Shown in pieces: positions 1-8,542 of a stretch of 64,000 nt of DNA. This DNA comes from Candidatus Firestoneibacteriota bacterium. Its GTDB lineage: Bacteria > Oederibacteriota > D2-FULL-39-29. How positions within the stretch are numbered: the stretch's first letter is position 1; the number at the start of each line of letters is the position of its first letter. The translations under genes were made by a program, and so were the position numbers. The DNA lies in assembly GCA_903891415.1 (NCBI GenBank), contig CAITEH010000005.1:1-64000 (forward strand), given 5' to 3'. A model generated the notes under the pieces. That model had not been told where the DNA came from. It searched no databases and saw only the letters and a program-made list of their open reading frames with translations.

Positions 1-118
1 ATACCGTCTCCAATGCTATCTTGATCGGTGTATTCGGGAAATCTATCGGCGGTTCCACGAATATCTGCGCCCACGATACTGCCGCGAACGTCATCAGTAC
101 TGCTAATATCTTTTTCAT
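1..118 (-). CDS. Exported protein, N-terminal fragment (runs off the window)
   Basis: Only the first 39 codons are in the window; the gene continues beyond base 1. The reverse strand reads MKKILAVLMTFAAVSWAQIF and then a Pro-rich stretch, a typical type I signal peptide with likely cleavage after SWA. The ATG at 118-116 is preceded by AAGGAGGG at good spacing, which fixes the start. It follows the TolB-like gene on the same strand by about 40 bases and may belong to the same ECF-sigma operon. Nothing in the visible part allows a function to be named. Confidence 0.7.
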   Translation of the reverse strand, partial: MKKILAVLMTFAAVSWAQIFVEPPIDFPNTPIKIALETV

Positions 119-158
119 AGCCAACCCTCCTTGGTTTTTTTGATAATATATTTCAGCG

Positions 159-1679
159 TCATTTTCCGCTTCCCTTGGTATTAATGACCTTAATTTCTTT
201 TTTAAACAATTTAAATTCCTTAACCACGTCATCGGCAAAACTGACCGTACCTGCAAATTTATACACCCAGAGCTCGGTGGAGGACCCGGCGTTCTTTAGC
301 ACCTCGGAGGGTTCACCCAGCGACAGGGTTACCTGGGCCTTGGTCATACCCTCCATAACCGTCTTTTGTTTTATCGTATCCCAGATTTCTTTTGACCAGC
401 CGAAAGTCGTATACGGATTGGTCATGAAAAAAAACTTTGAAAAATCCTCTACATACTGCGTGGACTCATACAGATAAACCACGTAGAATTTTTTATTATT
501 GATCTTAAGCTCGATCTCGATGCAGAACCGGGAATCATCAATAACTCTGTACTTTTCCGGTAAAAGCAATTTATTCCGGACATTAAGTATCTTTGCTTCC
601 GCAAGTTTATCGAGGTGCTCCCCCCGGTCTGTCATTATGGTCTTTTTAAGCCAGACCGTTTTTCCTACATAGCTCTTAAGCACCAAAAGCGCTTCCATGT
701 TCTGTTTCTTTCGGTCCTGCCAGCCCTTCATATTGGTCACAATTTCCTGGCAGGTAAGCTGCCTTTGGTTCTTGCCGTCAATATCGCAGACCCAAACCTG
801 ATAATTCCTTAAAAAACAAAGGTGTTTTGAATCCGGGGAGAAGGAAAGTCCGAGCGGAGTTATGGCTGAAGCCGCTTCAGCTGTTGTTTTGTTTTCCAGG
901 TCATAGACAAAAATGCTGTAGCCTTTTCCTTTGCCCGGAGAAGCATAGGCAATTTTATTCCCATCCGGAGACCAGGCCAGGCCCGAGCCGATATAACCCG
1001 AAAAGGTCAACTGTTCTTCTTTTTTGGTATTTTTGGAATAAATAAAAATATTCTGATTCTTGAAATCCTGGCTTAACTTGACATAAGCGAGCCTATCCCC
1101 TTTCAAAGAAAAAGCCGCGGGGCTTAGCACGGTATTCTTATCTGTGGTCCCGCAGGCCGTAACAAGCTGCGGCGAGCCCTGCCCCCCGGAAGCCACTTCA
1201 TAGATAAAGGCCTCTCCATTATTAATTGAAATATAGGCAATACTTTCCCCATCCTGGGAAAAAACAGGATAAAGTTTATCCTCCGGGCCTGTCGTCAGTT
1301 TTACCTGCTCGGTACCGTCTTCATTCATTACGTAGATCTGCTGAATTTGTTTTTCATCACCACCGGCATAAGCCAGCCGTTTACCGTCGTAACTCCAAAA
1401 CGGATGCCGGTTCCAGCTGATATTCGTAAGCATAACTTTATGCCTGGCATCGTCCGTGTTGATCGTCCAGATCTGGGTACCAAAGATCTTGCTGACCAGG
1501 GCATAAGCAATGCGCTCTGCTCCGGTATCCTGGGTCTTAACCGACCAGACCGGATACTCGCAGCGGTCATCTTCCAGCGACTCCGCATTTAGTCCAAAGA
1601 AACCCGAAACGGCCAGGAACAATGCCGCAAAGAGCGCCGTTTTTAAGTGCAAAATTCTTCTGACGTGTTTGCTTGCCAT
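159..1679 (-). CDS. Secreted TolB-like beta-propeller protein with C-terminal SmpA/BamE-like segment
   Basis: Predicted exported protein of about 506 aa. After a basic N-terminus and a hydrophobic signal segment, residues ~40-330 hold PD40/TolB-type propeller blades, recognisable by repeated WS.DG..LAY / FS.D.KHL motifs (WSYDGKRLAYAG, WSPDGNKIAYAS, FSPDSKHLCFL). Near the C-terminus, GMTKAQVTLSLGEPSEV resembles the SmpA/OmlA (BamE) fold. Both parts suggest a periplasmic or envelope protein, but the partner is unknown. The ORF track starts three codons upstream; that ATG directly abuts AAGGAG, while the internal ATG at 1679 has 9-nt spacing, so I prefer 1679. It immediately follows the anti-sigma gene, so it is probably a target of, or co-regulated with, that sigma factor. 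Family assignment is good, role is inferred. Confidence 0.8.
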   Translation of the reverse strand: MASKHVRRILHLKTALFAALFLAVSGFFGLNAESLEDDRCEYPVWSVKTQDTGAERIAYALVSKIFGTQIWTINTDDARHKVMLTNISWNRHPFWSYDGKRLAYAGGDEKQIQQIYVMNEDGTEQVKLTTGPEDKLYPVFSQDGESIAYISINNGEAFIYEVASGGQGSPQLVTACGTTDKNTVLSPAAFSLKGDRLAYVKLSQDFKNQNIFIYSKNTKKEEQLTFSGYIGSGLAWSPDGNKIAYASPGKGKGYSIFVYDLENKTTAEAASAITPLGLSFSPDSKHLCFLRNYQVWVCDIDGKNQRQLTCQEIVTNMKGWQDRKKQNMEALLVLKSYVGKTVWLKKTIMTDRGEHLDKLAEAKILNVRNKLLLPEKYRVIDDSRFCIEIELKINNKKFYVVYLYESTQYVEDFSKFFFMTNPYTTFGWSKEIWDTIKQKTVMEGMTKAQVTLSLGEPSEVLKNAGSSTELWVYKFAGTVSFADDVVKEFKLFKKEIKVINTKGSGK

Positions 1680-1684
1680 AAATA

Positions 1685-2131
1685 TCATCTCCTTGTCTGG
1701 CTTAAAAACGTGGCATATTCAACGCCCGTACCCGAACACACAATTTCTGCTTTTGTCTGAAAACTCAAAGTTCCATATTCATTTATTTCCTTGCCTCTTC
1801 CTTTTTGAAGCCCGGCTAATATTATTCCGCCCGCCAGCACGAGCAGCAGGCTGAAGACACTTAAGACCAGTTTAAGCTTTGGAACCGGCCTTAAAACCGG
1901 TGTTTTTACGCCGGAAGCCTCGACCCTAAGCCTTAAATCTTCCGCAAAAGCGGGAGAAATCTCTATTTCAACTTTTTGCTTTGCCAGCCCGGAAACCGAC
2001 CGCAAGAGCTCAAATTTCTTTTTACAGGCGAGACAGGAGTGCAGGTGTTTTTTTATGACAAATGCGGAAATTTTTCCTGTTTCACCGTCAAGGCAGGCAC
2101 TTAAGTTTCTCTCCGTAAATTTACAAAGAAT
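1685..2131 (-). CDS. Zinc-finger anti-sigma factor, apparent AUU start
   Basis: The ORF track gives only the last 106 aa because no ATG/GTG/TTG lies upstream. The frame stays open to 2131 and encodes an anti-sigma zinc finger: two early Cys, then HLHSCLACKK, an exact H-x3-C-x2-C ZAS motif. A transmembrane segment (LVLSVFSLLLVLAGGIILAG) follows, then a short outer domain. The only initiator with a ribosome site is ATT at 2131-2129, six bases after GGAGGAG, so I infer an AUU start overlapping the sigma gene by 11 bases. A coupled frameshift from the sigma gene is the alternative. Product about 148 aa, predicted inner-membrane anti-sigma factor binding the upstream ECF sigma factor. Confidence 0.75.
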   Translation of the reverse strand: MLCKFTERNLSACLDGETGKISAFVIKKHLHSCLACKKKFELLRSVSGLAKQKVEIEISPAFAEDLRLRVEASGVKTPVLRPVPKLKLVLSVFSLLLVLAGGIILAGLQKGRGKEINEYGTLSFQTKAEIVCSGTGVEYATFLSQTRR

Positions 2132-2687
2132 TATAGTCTCCTCCCTGTTTGGTCATTTCCTTTGCCAGATATACTCTTGAGTTATGGATCCGTGACTTGA
2201 CCGTGCCTATATTAACCCCCGTGATCCCGGCTATCTCTTTGTAATTCAACCCTTCCTGCTCACGTAAAAGAAATGTAGTACTGAGTTCTACGGGCAGTTT
2301 TTCCAAAGCGGCGTGTATTTTTTCCACTATATTGTTCTGTTCGGCAAGTTTTGAAATATCAGCAGACGGGTCAGGAATACAAAGATAATTCTCTACATTC
2401 CCCAAAGAAACCGCTGTTTTTCTCGAACCGGAGGAACGCTTGTAATAGAGGCAGACATTGAAAACGATCCGGTACAGCCATGTGAAAAACCTTGACCTGC
2501 CTTTAAATGTCGGAAGCGCTTTGTAAAGTTGAAAAAAAACTTCCTGGGAAACATCTTCAGCCTCATGCCGGTCATTCATAAACCTGAAGATCAGCCCAAA
2601 AACCGCATTTTTATACCTGGTTACAAGCTCAAAATACGCTTGTTGCTCGCCTCCGTTAAACCTTTTAACCAGAGCCAGGTCAGCCAT
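2121..2687 (-). CDS. ECF-type RNA polymerase sigma factor
   Basis: Sigma-70 family, extracytoplasmic-function class. Region 2 is visible as AYFELVTRYKNAVFGL through EAEDVSQEVFFQLYKAL and FFTWLYRIVFN. Region 4 is LPVELSTTFLLREQEGLNYKEIA followed by the helix-turn-helix GVNIGTVKSRIHNSR. Length about 188 aa from the internal ATG at 2687, which has GAGG five bases upstream. The ORF track begins at a TTG (2729) giving a Lys-rich extension of 14 aa; that start has a weaker-spaced GAGGTG. The anti-sigma factor overlaps its 3' end, the classic regulator pair. Target promoters are not evident. Confidence 0.92.
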   Translation of the reverse strand: MADLALVKRFNGGEQQAYFELVTRYKNAVFGLIFRFMNDRHEAEDVSQEVFFQLYKALPTFKGRSRFFTWLYRIVFNVCLYYKRSSGSRKTAVSLGNVENYLCIPDPSADISKLAEQNNIVEKIHAALEKLPVELSTTFLLREQEGLNYKEIAGITGVNIGTVKSRIHNSRVYLAKEMTKQGGDYNSL

Positions 2688-2815
2688 ATCATCCTCTTTC
2701 TTCTTCTTTTTGCTCTCTTTTGATTCCAATTTAGCTGCTCACCTCATTGGACTTATAAATACTTAGTTGCATTTATCAAGAAAAAGTTCAAAGAAAAAGT
2801 AGCCGGGCCTTCCGC

Positions 2816-4039
2816 TCAAGTACCGCCATCCGACTTATTGAACCGGGAGCCGGTAAACATATTAAGCATCGCTTTTCTATTTGACCTTAATAAGATAAGC
2901 ATGCCGGCTGATCCTAGCAGATAGGCCGCGCAGTAATAATACCGTATTGTTGTATTTGGAAAGAACATCTGCGTGACAAACAGTATAAATAGAACCAGCG
3001 CTTCTTTTAAAGAAAAACTTAAATTTGAAATTATTATCAGGGCAAATATGGATTGAGCTGAAGTCAGCAGCATTTCTTCCGCCTGCCGGGCGTCCATTAA
3101 TAACGGAGTAAAAATATTCCCTGAAGAAATACCGTAAACTAAAGGCAGCATCCCTATAAGGAGAGTCCATTGATTTATTTTAGAAGATATTACCACCCTT
3201 AGCGCTTTTCCCGGTTTAAGAGAGAACGCGAGTATCAAAGCGACAATGAACTCAGGAGCTTCAGAAGCCAAAGGCGCGACCCATTGAACGAGCAGGAATT
3301 GCTCTATCCCCAGGGTTTTACCGGCATCAACCAGCCCCCGGGCAAAAGGCTCGGCAGCCAGAGCAATAACAAACCCTGCAAACAGAAAAAGGAGAACATT
3401 AACGCAATTTCTCAGGGTCCGGGGCAGTCCGGCAAGCAGTAATACGGGCCCGGGTTTTTCTAATTCAGCCTCTTCCTCGCATTTTTTATTCTTTGTATTC
3501 ATTATGTAAAAAATATAGATGCTTATCAGGAATATCGCATCATACCAGGCAAAGTTATGCTTTAAAAAAATAACAAAGGAATATAAAGTTGCAAGCAGCA
3601 GGGAACGTATCTCGGTCCTCTGGCTTTCATCCATTAAGATCTCTTTTTTTCCGGTTCGCAGCCAGTAGACAAAAACCACCGCCGACCATCCCAGTCCGAT
3701 AAGCAGCCTGTTCGCGCCGGTCATGTTCGCCGCGGCATACTGGGCATAAGCGTGATTTTTACCGGCAATCCAGGCGTAGGACATATCGACCGCGTATTCC
3801 GGCAAAACCGTTATAAGCGCGAGTAAAGCGATCGCGAGCCCCTGTGAAATTTCCAGCTCCGCGAGTTCTGCCGCCCAGGATATAAGGAAGGACGCTCCAA
3901 GAACAGCCAAACCCGGAAGCAAAGCGTTGTAAGGATAACCCGGCCGGAGGCCGGAGAAATAAAAAAATACCCACTGGGAACAAAATGCAAAAAATAAGAA
4001 ATAAAGGAACAGGGCTAAGGCCGGGTTCTTTTTTTTCAC
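2816..4039 (-). CDS. CaCA-type sodium/calcium exchanger family membrane protein
   Basis: 407-aa integral membrane protein with about ten hydrophobic helices. Two internally related segments carry acidic helix motifs of the cation/Ca2+ antiporter superfamily: ITVLPEYAVDMSYAWIAG near residue 80 and APLASEAPEFIVALILA near residue 260, matching the alpha-repeat pattern with a conserved Pro-Glu. A hydrophilic loop (NTKNKKCEEEAELEK) separates the halves. The start overlaps the rnhC stop by four bases (ATGA), so it is the last gene of a thiS-thiG-rnhC operon. Exchanged ion is unknown; Ca2+/H+ or Ca2+/Na+ is the family norm. Confidence 0.8.
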   Translation of the reverse strand: MKKKNPALALFLYFLFFAFCSQWVFFYFSGLRPGYPYNALLPGLAVLGASFLISWAAELAELEISQGLAIALLALITVLPEYAVDMSYAWIAGKNHAYAQYAAANMTGANRLLIGLGWSAVVFVYWLRTGKKEILMDESQRTEIRSLLLATLYSFVIFLKHNFAWYDAIFLISIYIFYIMNTKNKKCEEEAELEKPGPVLLLAGLPRTLRNCVNVLLFLFAGFVIALAAEPFARGLVDAGKTLGIEQFLLVQWVAPLASEAPEFIVALILAFSLKPGKALRVVISSKINQWTLLIGMLPLVYGISSGNIFTPLLMDARQAEEMLLTSAQSIFALIIISNLSFSLKEALVLFILFVTQMFFPNTTIRYYYCAAYLLGSAGMLILLRSNRKAMLNMFTGSRFNKSDGGT

Positions 4040-4695
4040 CGGAACAAGGTCTCCTTTGCTTTTATTTTTTGTGTTGTTTTAAAATGAACCTTGGCTATGC
4101 TGTTGAAGATATCAAAACCTCTTTCCCGGTATAACTTTTCGGCGCCGCTTTCAGCTTCTTTTGACGCGCCTTTCGGCAGTATAAATCCTATTGTTTTTGA
4201 AAGTTCCTCAAGTTCTTTTAAAAAGACCGCCCGGGCAAGCACCGAGGCGGCGGCCACCGCGAAATACTTTTCAGCTTTAGTTTCAAAAAGCAGCTCTGCC
4301 GTTTTCCCCTTTTCCATAAGCGCTGACTTTATAAAACTATCTTTTCCAAATTTATCAGAAATCACCCTGTTACAATCAGTTCTTTTTTCCAGAAGATCCT
4401 CTATAACTCTGGCATGCCCCCACGCGAGCATCTTATTGAGATTTTTCATCTTTGCGTGAAGTTCGTTGTACTTTTCAGGTAAAATTACCACGACTGAACT
4501 CACTGTATATTTAAGTATTTCCTTCGCCAGTACTTTAACCCTGTTATCGGATATTAATTTACTGTCCCTGATTTTAAGGTTTTCGAGTTTTGCGGTGCTT
4601 TTATCATCTACCAGCACCCCTGCGATCACCAGCGGGCCAAAATAGTCGCCCTTGCCCGACTCATCAACACCGATAACCGGCGCAGTTCCTGTCAT
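4036..4695 (-). CDS. rnhC: Ribonuclease HIII, short form lacking the N-terminal domain
   Basis: Removes RNA from RNA-DNA hybrids. The first motif [15 protein letters not shown] is diagnostic of RNase HIII (HII would have DEAGRGPLAGP). Later acidic residues in RDSKLIS and ISDKFG complete the D-E-D-D metal site, and KVHFKTTQK is the family C-terminal signature. At 219 aa it starts directly with the catalytic core; the usual TBP-like substrate-binding N-terminal domain of about 80-90 aa is absent. That start is dictated by overlap with the thiG stop (ATGA). Whether it still binds hybrids well is an open point. Not an RNase HII, given the motif. Confidence 0.88.
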   Translation of the reverse strand: MTGTAPVIGVDESGKGDYFGPLVIAGVLVDDKSTAKLENLKIRDSKLISDNRVKVLAKEILKYTVSSVVVILPEKYNELHAKMKNLNKMLAWGHARVIEDLLEKRTDCNRVISDKFGKDSFIKSALMEKGKTAELLFETKAEKYFAVAAASVLARAVFLKELEELSKTIGFILPKGASKEAESGAEKLYRERGFDIFNSIAKVHFKTTQKIKAKETLFR

Positions 4696-5486
4696 TTAGA
4701 AATACCGTCTTTTGGACTGGAGGCAGAAGCATAATTTTTCTTTTCCATCCTTCCGGAAAGAAAGGACATGCGCCCCGCTGTTACCGCGAGTTTCATGGCG
4801 CCTGCCATAAGGATAGGATCTTTTGCCAGAGCAATGGCAGTGTTCAAAAGAACCCCGTCCGCTCCAAGCTCCATGGCAATAGCGGCATCCGAGGCAGTCC
4901 CCACACCGGCATCAACTATGACCGGAACTTTAAGAGCCTCTTTTATCAGCCGGATATTCAAAGGATTCATTACTCCCTGTCCTGAGCCGATCGGCGCGGC
5001 CAATGGCATTACCGCCGCCGCCCCGGCATCTTCAAGTCTCTTCGCTGTTACAACATCATCATTCGTATAAGGCAGGACGGTAAAACCGTCTTTAACAAGC
5101 CTCTTTGTTGCCTCAAGGAGCCCTATAACATCGGGGTAGAGGGTCTTTTCATCTCCTATTACTTCCAGTTTAATCCACTTTGAGAGGCCCGCTTCCGCGC
5201 CAAGATGGGCGGTTCTTACAGCTTCCTCCGCGGAATAGCAAGCGGCCGTATTAGGCAGAATAAAATACTTTTTCCGGTCAATATAATCAAAAAGGGTTTC
5301 TTCTCCTTTTTTGGGATTGAGATTGACCCTTCGTATCGCCACCGTTATAAGATCGGTGCCGCTGGCTTCATGCGCCTCTTTCATAACGCTCAAAGTCTTG
5401 TATTTACCGGTACCTACCCAGAGCCTGGAAGAAAATTTCTTCCCGGCAATCTCCAGTATTCCGGTATCCTGTTTGTTAACTTTCAT
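4692..5486 (-). CDS. thiG: Thiazole synthase ThiG
   Basis: Builds the thiazole phosphate moiety of thiamine from deoxyxylulose phosphate, dehydroglycine and ThiS-thiocarboxylate. The sequence shows the whole ThiG barrel: [19 protein letters not shown] at the N-terminus, [48 protein letters not shown], the phosphate-binding PIGSGQG and [30 protein letters not shown] place the start at 5486 because GGAGG lies five bases upstream and the product (264 aa) then has family length; the ORF track adds 19 residues. Downstream of thiS, overlapping rnhC by four bases. No thiF, thiH or thiC is in the window. Confidence 0.95.
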   Translation of the reverse strand: MKVNKQDTGILEIAGKKFSSRLWVGTGKYKTLSVMKEAHEASGTDLITVAIRRVNLNPKKGEETLFDYIDRKKYFILPNTAACYSAEEAVRTAHLGAEAGLSKWIKLEVIGDEKTLYPDVIGLLEATKRLVKDGFTVLPYTNDDVVTAKRLEDAGAAAVMPLAAPIGSGQGVMNPLNIRLIKEALKVPVIVDAGVGTASDAAIAMELGADGVLLNTAIALAKDPILMAGAMKLAVTAGRMSFLSGRMEKKNYASASSPKDGISK

Positions 5487-5540
5487 TTTTCCTCCATATA
5501 ACTTAACTAAAATGTCAAAAAGTCCATAAAGTCTATTTTC

Positions 5541-5590
5541 CATTCTCCATTCTCCATTGTCTACTGTCTATTGTCTATTCTCTATGTTCT
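5541..5590. repeat. Short stutter repeat between thiS and thiG
   Basis: The plus strand reads as degenerate iterations of a 7-base word: ATTCTCC ATTCTCC ATTGTCT ACTGTCT ATTGTCT ATTCTCT. It lies in the thiS-thiG gap inside an otherwise compact operon. It resembles, in style though not in sequence, the longer degenerate arrays at 44-47 kb. Confidence 0.7.
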
Positions 5591-5591
5591 G

Positions 5592-5792
5592 CTATCCTCC
5601 GCCTACAAAATGCACTATCTCAACTCTATCGTTATCCCTTAAAATGCTTTTTTCGTAATCGGCTTTTTTTATTATCTTGTGATTTAATTCAACTGCCACA
5701 CTTTCTTTCTTTAACCTGTATTTGGAGATAAGTAAGGCTATGGTCAGATCTTTTCTAAAAGTTTTTTGTTCTCCGTTAACTGTTATTCTCAT
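5592..5792 (-). CDS. thiS: Sulfur carrier protein ThiS
   Basis: 66-aa ubiquitin-like sulfur carrier. It has the beta-grasp pattern (MRITVNGEQKTF ... VAVELNHKII ... DRVEIVHFVGGG) and ends in the obligatory Gly-Gly that is adenylated and thiocarboxylated. The ATG is preceded by GAGG at five bases. It sits upstream of thiG on the same strand with a 105-base gap to the chosen thiG start that holds a short stutter repeat. A TATAAT lies about 45 bases upstream of the ATG, without a clear -35. Confidence 0.93.
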   Translation of the reverse strand: MRITVNGEQKTFRKDLTIALLISKYRLKKESVAVELNHKIIKKADYEKSILRDNDRVEIVHFVGGG

Positions 5793-5927
5793 ATTGACCT
5801 CATATTATTATTTAATTTAAATATTATATCATATTTGACACGGTAAATAATAGTGTTCCAAGGCCCTGTACAATTATCGGTAAAACAGGTCGTAGAGCTT
5901 TATTTTTGCGGCCTTTTTTGGCTTTCC

Positions 5928-5960
5928 GGGGTTTGAACTCAGGAAGCCCGGCAAAACAAG
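5928..5960 (+). other. Hairpin in the thiS / 6036-gene divergent region
   Basis: GGCTTTCC and GGAAGCC flank a loop containing GGGGTTTGAACTC. The T-loop-like word suggests a tRNA fragment at first sight, but no cloverleaf can be drawn. It may act as a transcription boundary between the two divergent units. Confidence 0.35.
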
Positions 5961-5977
5961 ATTTAGCATTTTTTAAC

Positions 5978-6006
5978 TTCACAAAACACATTTTTTATTG
6001 TATAAT
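5978..6006 (+). promoter_or_regulatory. Sigma-70-type promoter of the 6036 gene
   Basis: TTCACA at 5978-5983 (5 of 6 to TTGACA), a 17-base spacer and a perfect TATAAT at 6001-6006. This leaves a leader of roughly 20-25 bases containing AAAGGAG before the ATG at 6036. Confidence 0.7.
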
Positions 6007-6035
6007 TTACCTAAATATACCAAAGGAGCCATCTA

Positions 6036-7013
6036 ATGCAAAAACTAGTTGTTGTTCTCTGCATTGCAATAATGCCGGTTTTGAGCTGGAGCGCCCCGCA
6101 GTCAGTTGAAACAAAGGCCGTTGAAAAAACTAAAACAATAGTCGCCATGACCGGTGTTCATTCAAAATCACTGCAATCCATAAGATCAAATATTTACACC
6201 GAAACTATTTATTCAGCTTTGATGAAAATAAAAGGCATTTCTGTTATTCCGCAGGCAACAATAGCAGCGCTGAACCTGGAAATCGAGGAAGACAATGATG
6301 AGAGTATTGAAAAAGCACTGGAGAAGCTAAAAGCGGACAAAATAATATGTTATTTTGTTGAACAGGATCAGTTTGAATATAAAGTTGACTTTTATATTTT
6401 TGACGGAAAATCAGGAGAGCAGTTATGCATAAAGAGCAGTAAATCAAAATATACTCTGCCTACTCTGGAGCTTTTAAAAAGCTGCCTTACCGAAACAGAG
6501 AGTATACTAAGAAAACCGGGGGTTCCAAAAAATATAGCTAAACCTGCACCTTCTTTTAAACCAAATACAGTACACTCAGAAACAGAGTTTATCAATCTTG
6601 AACTATCTTTATATGATTTTGTCGACAAGAAATTCAATTTTAGCACAATGCTTCGCGGCAATACCTTCCTGGTGGCCGCCAACTATAAAATATTCACTCC
6701 CTCAAAGAAACTTGCGGTAACGTTTGGCCCTTATTTTTCTGAAAATCACGGCAGCGATGACCTCGGCATTCGAACAAGCGGTTATTTTTATCCATATCCA
6801 AATAATATTGTCAAATTCTTTCCTGTGATTTCAGGAGCAGGGTTTTATAGTCTGAATTATAAACATTTTGCTCTGTCCGGTGAAGTAAAATTGGGCTCAG
6901 AAATACCCATGGGGCCGATTGAGCTTTTTGGCGAAGGCGGTGTAGGCTGGCAAACAGACTCTATATATGTTAACTTAATGATTAACGCCGGGGTACGGCT
7001 TTATATCTTTTAA
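6036..7013 (+). CDS. Secreted protein of unknown function with probable C-terminal beta-barrel
   Basis: 325 aa with a clear signal peptide (MQKLVVVLCIAIMPVLSWSA). Residues ~30-155 form an alpha/beta domain (TIVAMTGVHSKSLQSIRSNIY, LKADKIICYFVEQDQFEYKVDFYIFDG) reminiscent of TolB-N/CsgG-like folds that combine stress-named secreted proteins with outer-membrane ones; this is a weak resemblance. After a linker near 165-185, alternating beta-rich segments end in VRLYIF, an outer-membrane-like terminal Phe. One of only three plus-strand genes, with its own promoter and AAAGGAG. It converges on phoU with six bases between them. Function unknown. Confidence 0.75.
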   Translation: MQKLVVVLCIAIMPVLSWSAPQSVETKAVEKTKTIVAMTGVHSKSLQSIRSNIYTETIYSALMKIKGISVIPQATIAALNLEIEEDNDESIEKALEKLKADKIICYFVEQDQFEYKVDFYIFDGKSGEQLCIKSSKSKYTLPTLELLKSCLTETESILRKPGVPKNIAKPAPSFKPNTVHSETEFINLELSLYDFVDKKFNFSTMLRGNTFLVAANYKIFTPSKKLAVTFGPYFSENHGSDDLGIRTSGYFYPYPNNIVKFFPVISGAGFYSLNYKHFALSGEVKLGSEIPMGPIELFGEGGVGWQTDSIYVNLMINAGVRLYIF

Positions 7014-7019
7014 TTTTAT

Positions 7020-7685
7020 TTAAATCTCTCCGCCCAGGTGATGACGGACATCTTTACCTTCCACAAGAAAGATCACGTCTTCTGCAATATTTGTTGAGTG
7101 ATCCCCTATGCGTTCCAAGTGCCTTGAGATCAGAATAAGTTCAAGCGCCCTGCTGATATTTCCGGAGTCTCCGGACATATAGGTAAGCAATTCCCTGAAG
7201 ATCTGATCTTTTAGTCCATCCACCTCATCATCCGTTGCCATAACTTTTTTTGCAAGCAGGACATCTTTTTTTACAAAAGCATCCAGAGAGTCCTTTACCA
7301 TTTTCTTTACAATTTCGGACATTCTGGGAGTATCAATAAGCGGCTTTAAAGGAGGCTGCTTAAGCAATTTCACGCTGGAATCAGCAATATTTACTGCCTG
7401 GTCACCCATACGTTCAAGCTCCGCATTTATTTTCATCGCAGAGGTAATAAATCTCAGGTCCTGAGCCGCCGGCTGATGCAGGGCAATGAGTTTCAGGCAT
7501 TTGTCATCAATCTCCACCTGTATTTTATTAACCTCATCTTCGTGGCTGTAAACCTCTTTTATCAACTCTTCCTTTCTGTCAACAAGAGATTTTATCGCAT
7601 AATTTATCATGGATTCCACAAGCGAGGCCATATAAAGCAACCGTTCTTTTAACTCTCCCAGTTCTTCGTCAAAATGACGATTCAT
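7020..7685 (-). CDS. phoU: Phosphate transport regulator PhoU (operon 1)
   Basis: 221-aa two-repeat, three-helix-bundle protein that links Pst transporters to PhoR signalling. Both repeats show the metal-binding E/D-x3-D type motifs (NAELERMGDQAVNIAD and SRHLERIGDHSTNIAEDVIF). I start it at 7685, where AAAGGAG precedes the ATG by five bases and the product matches the length of the second PhoU (221 aa); the ORF track adds 17 residues. Last gene of the pstSCABB-phoU operon. The two PhoU copies are clearly related across their full length. Confidence 0.95.
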   Translation of the reverse strand: MNRHFDEELGELKERLLYMASLVESMINYAIKSLVDRKEELIKEVYSHEDEVNKIQVEIDDKCLKLIALHQPAAQDLRFITSAMKINAELERMGDQAVNIADSSVKLLKQPPLKPLIDTPRMSEIVKKMVKDSLDAFVKKDVLLAKKVMATDDEVDGLKDQIFRELLTYMSGDSGNISRALELILISRHLERIGDHSTNIAEDVIFLVEGKDVRHHLGGEI

Positions 7686-7777
7686 ACCGTCTCCTTTGTA
7701 TAAATATTCAATTGTTTCTATATATATTAGCACCAAATTTTCACAAAATAAAGAGTTAAATACTAGATCTAAATTTT

Positions 7778-8542
7778 TTAACCAAACCTTCCGGTTATGT
7801 AATCCTCGGTCTTCTTTTCTACAGGGGAGGTAAATATCTTCGAGGTTTTACCAAACTCCACCAGTTCTCCAAGCAGCATAAAACCCGTATCATCCGATAC
7901 TCTCGCCGCCTGCTGCATATTATGGGTGACAATTATTATTGTGTATTTTTTTTTCAATTCCACCATTAGTTCCTCTATTTTTAGCGTAGCCATGGGATCA
8001 AGTGTAGAACAGGGTTCATCTAGAAGTATTATATCAGGCCTGACCGCCACCAGCCGCGCGATACAAAGCCTCTGTTTTTGTTCCAGGGAAAGATTAAGAG
8101 CTGATTTTTTTAACCTGTCTTTTAATTCATCCCAAAGTAAAACTGACTTCAAACTTTCTTCAATTATCCCATCCAGCGCGCTTTTACCCGGAAATGAATG
8201 AATTCTTAAGCCGAAGGCAACATTCTCATAAACCGATAACGGAAACGGGTTGGGCCTTTGAAAAACCATACCTATGCGCCTGCGCAGGATATCAATATCA
8301 GTACCACCGTGATAAATATCTTCACTGCCGTTATAAACCCTGCCTGTTATCTTTACCCCTTCTATCGTATCATTCATGCGGTTAAACACTCTCAAAAGAG
8401 TGGACTTTCCACAGCCGGAAGGGCCTATCAGTGATGTAATTTGATTTGGGGCTATTTCAATATCAACATCTTTTAAAGCACGGAAACTGCCGTAGAAAAG
8501 ATTTAGTTTTTCTGTTCTAATAACACCATTATGGTCAGTCAT
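7778..8542 (-). CDS. pstB: Phosphate ABC transporter ATPase PstB, degenerate signature motif
   Basis: Cytoplasmic ATPase for phosphate import, 254 aa. Walker [10 protein letters not shown] (40-48), Q-loop GMVFQ (Q95), Walker B IILLDEP (E176) and switch VTHN (H207) are all canonical. The ABC signature is not: LSGGQQQ is replaced by LSLEQKQ at 151-157, so this subunit cannot complete the partner's ATP site in the usual way. The codons (CTT TCC CTG GAA CAA) exclude a one-base sequencing error. The upstream neighbour is a second PstB with the opposite set of defects, which points to an obligate heterodimer. Starts one base after that gene ends; phoU follows after a 92-base gap. Confidence 0.93.
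   Translation of the reverse strand: MTDHNGVIRTEKLNLFYGSFRALKDVDIEIAPNQITSLIGPSGCGKSTLLRVFNRMNDTIEGVKITGRVYNGSEDIYHGGTDIDILRRRIGMVFQRPNPFPLSVYENVAFGLRIHSFPGKSALDGIIEESLKSVLLWDELKDRLKKSALNLSLEQKQRLCIARLVAVRPDIILLDEPCSTLDPMATLKIEELMVELKKKYTIIIVTHNMQQAARVSDDTGFMLLGELVEFGKTSKIFTSPVEKKTEDYITGRFG

Noticed and set aside
5928-5960. tRNA-like T-loop word GGGGTTTGAACTC
   Set aside because: No acceptor, D or anticodon arms can be drawn around it; it is just a hairpin loop.
5793-6035. TPP riboswitch ahead of thiS-thiG
   Set aside because: I looked for the CTGAGA and GAACCTGAT-type core elements on the minus strand and found none; the TATAAT lies only about 45 bases before the thiS ATG, too close for an aptamer.
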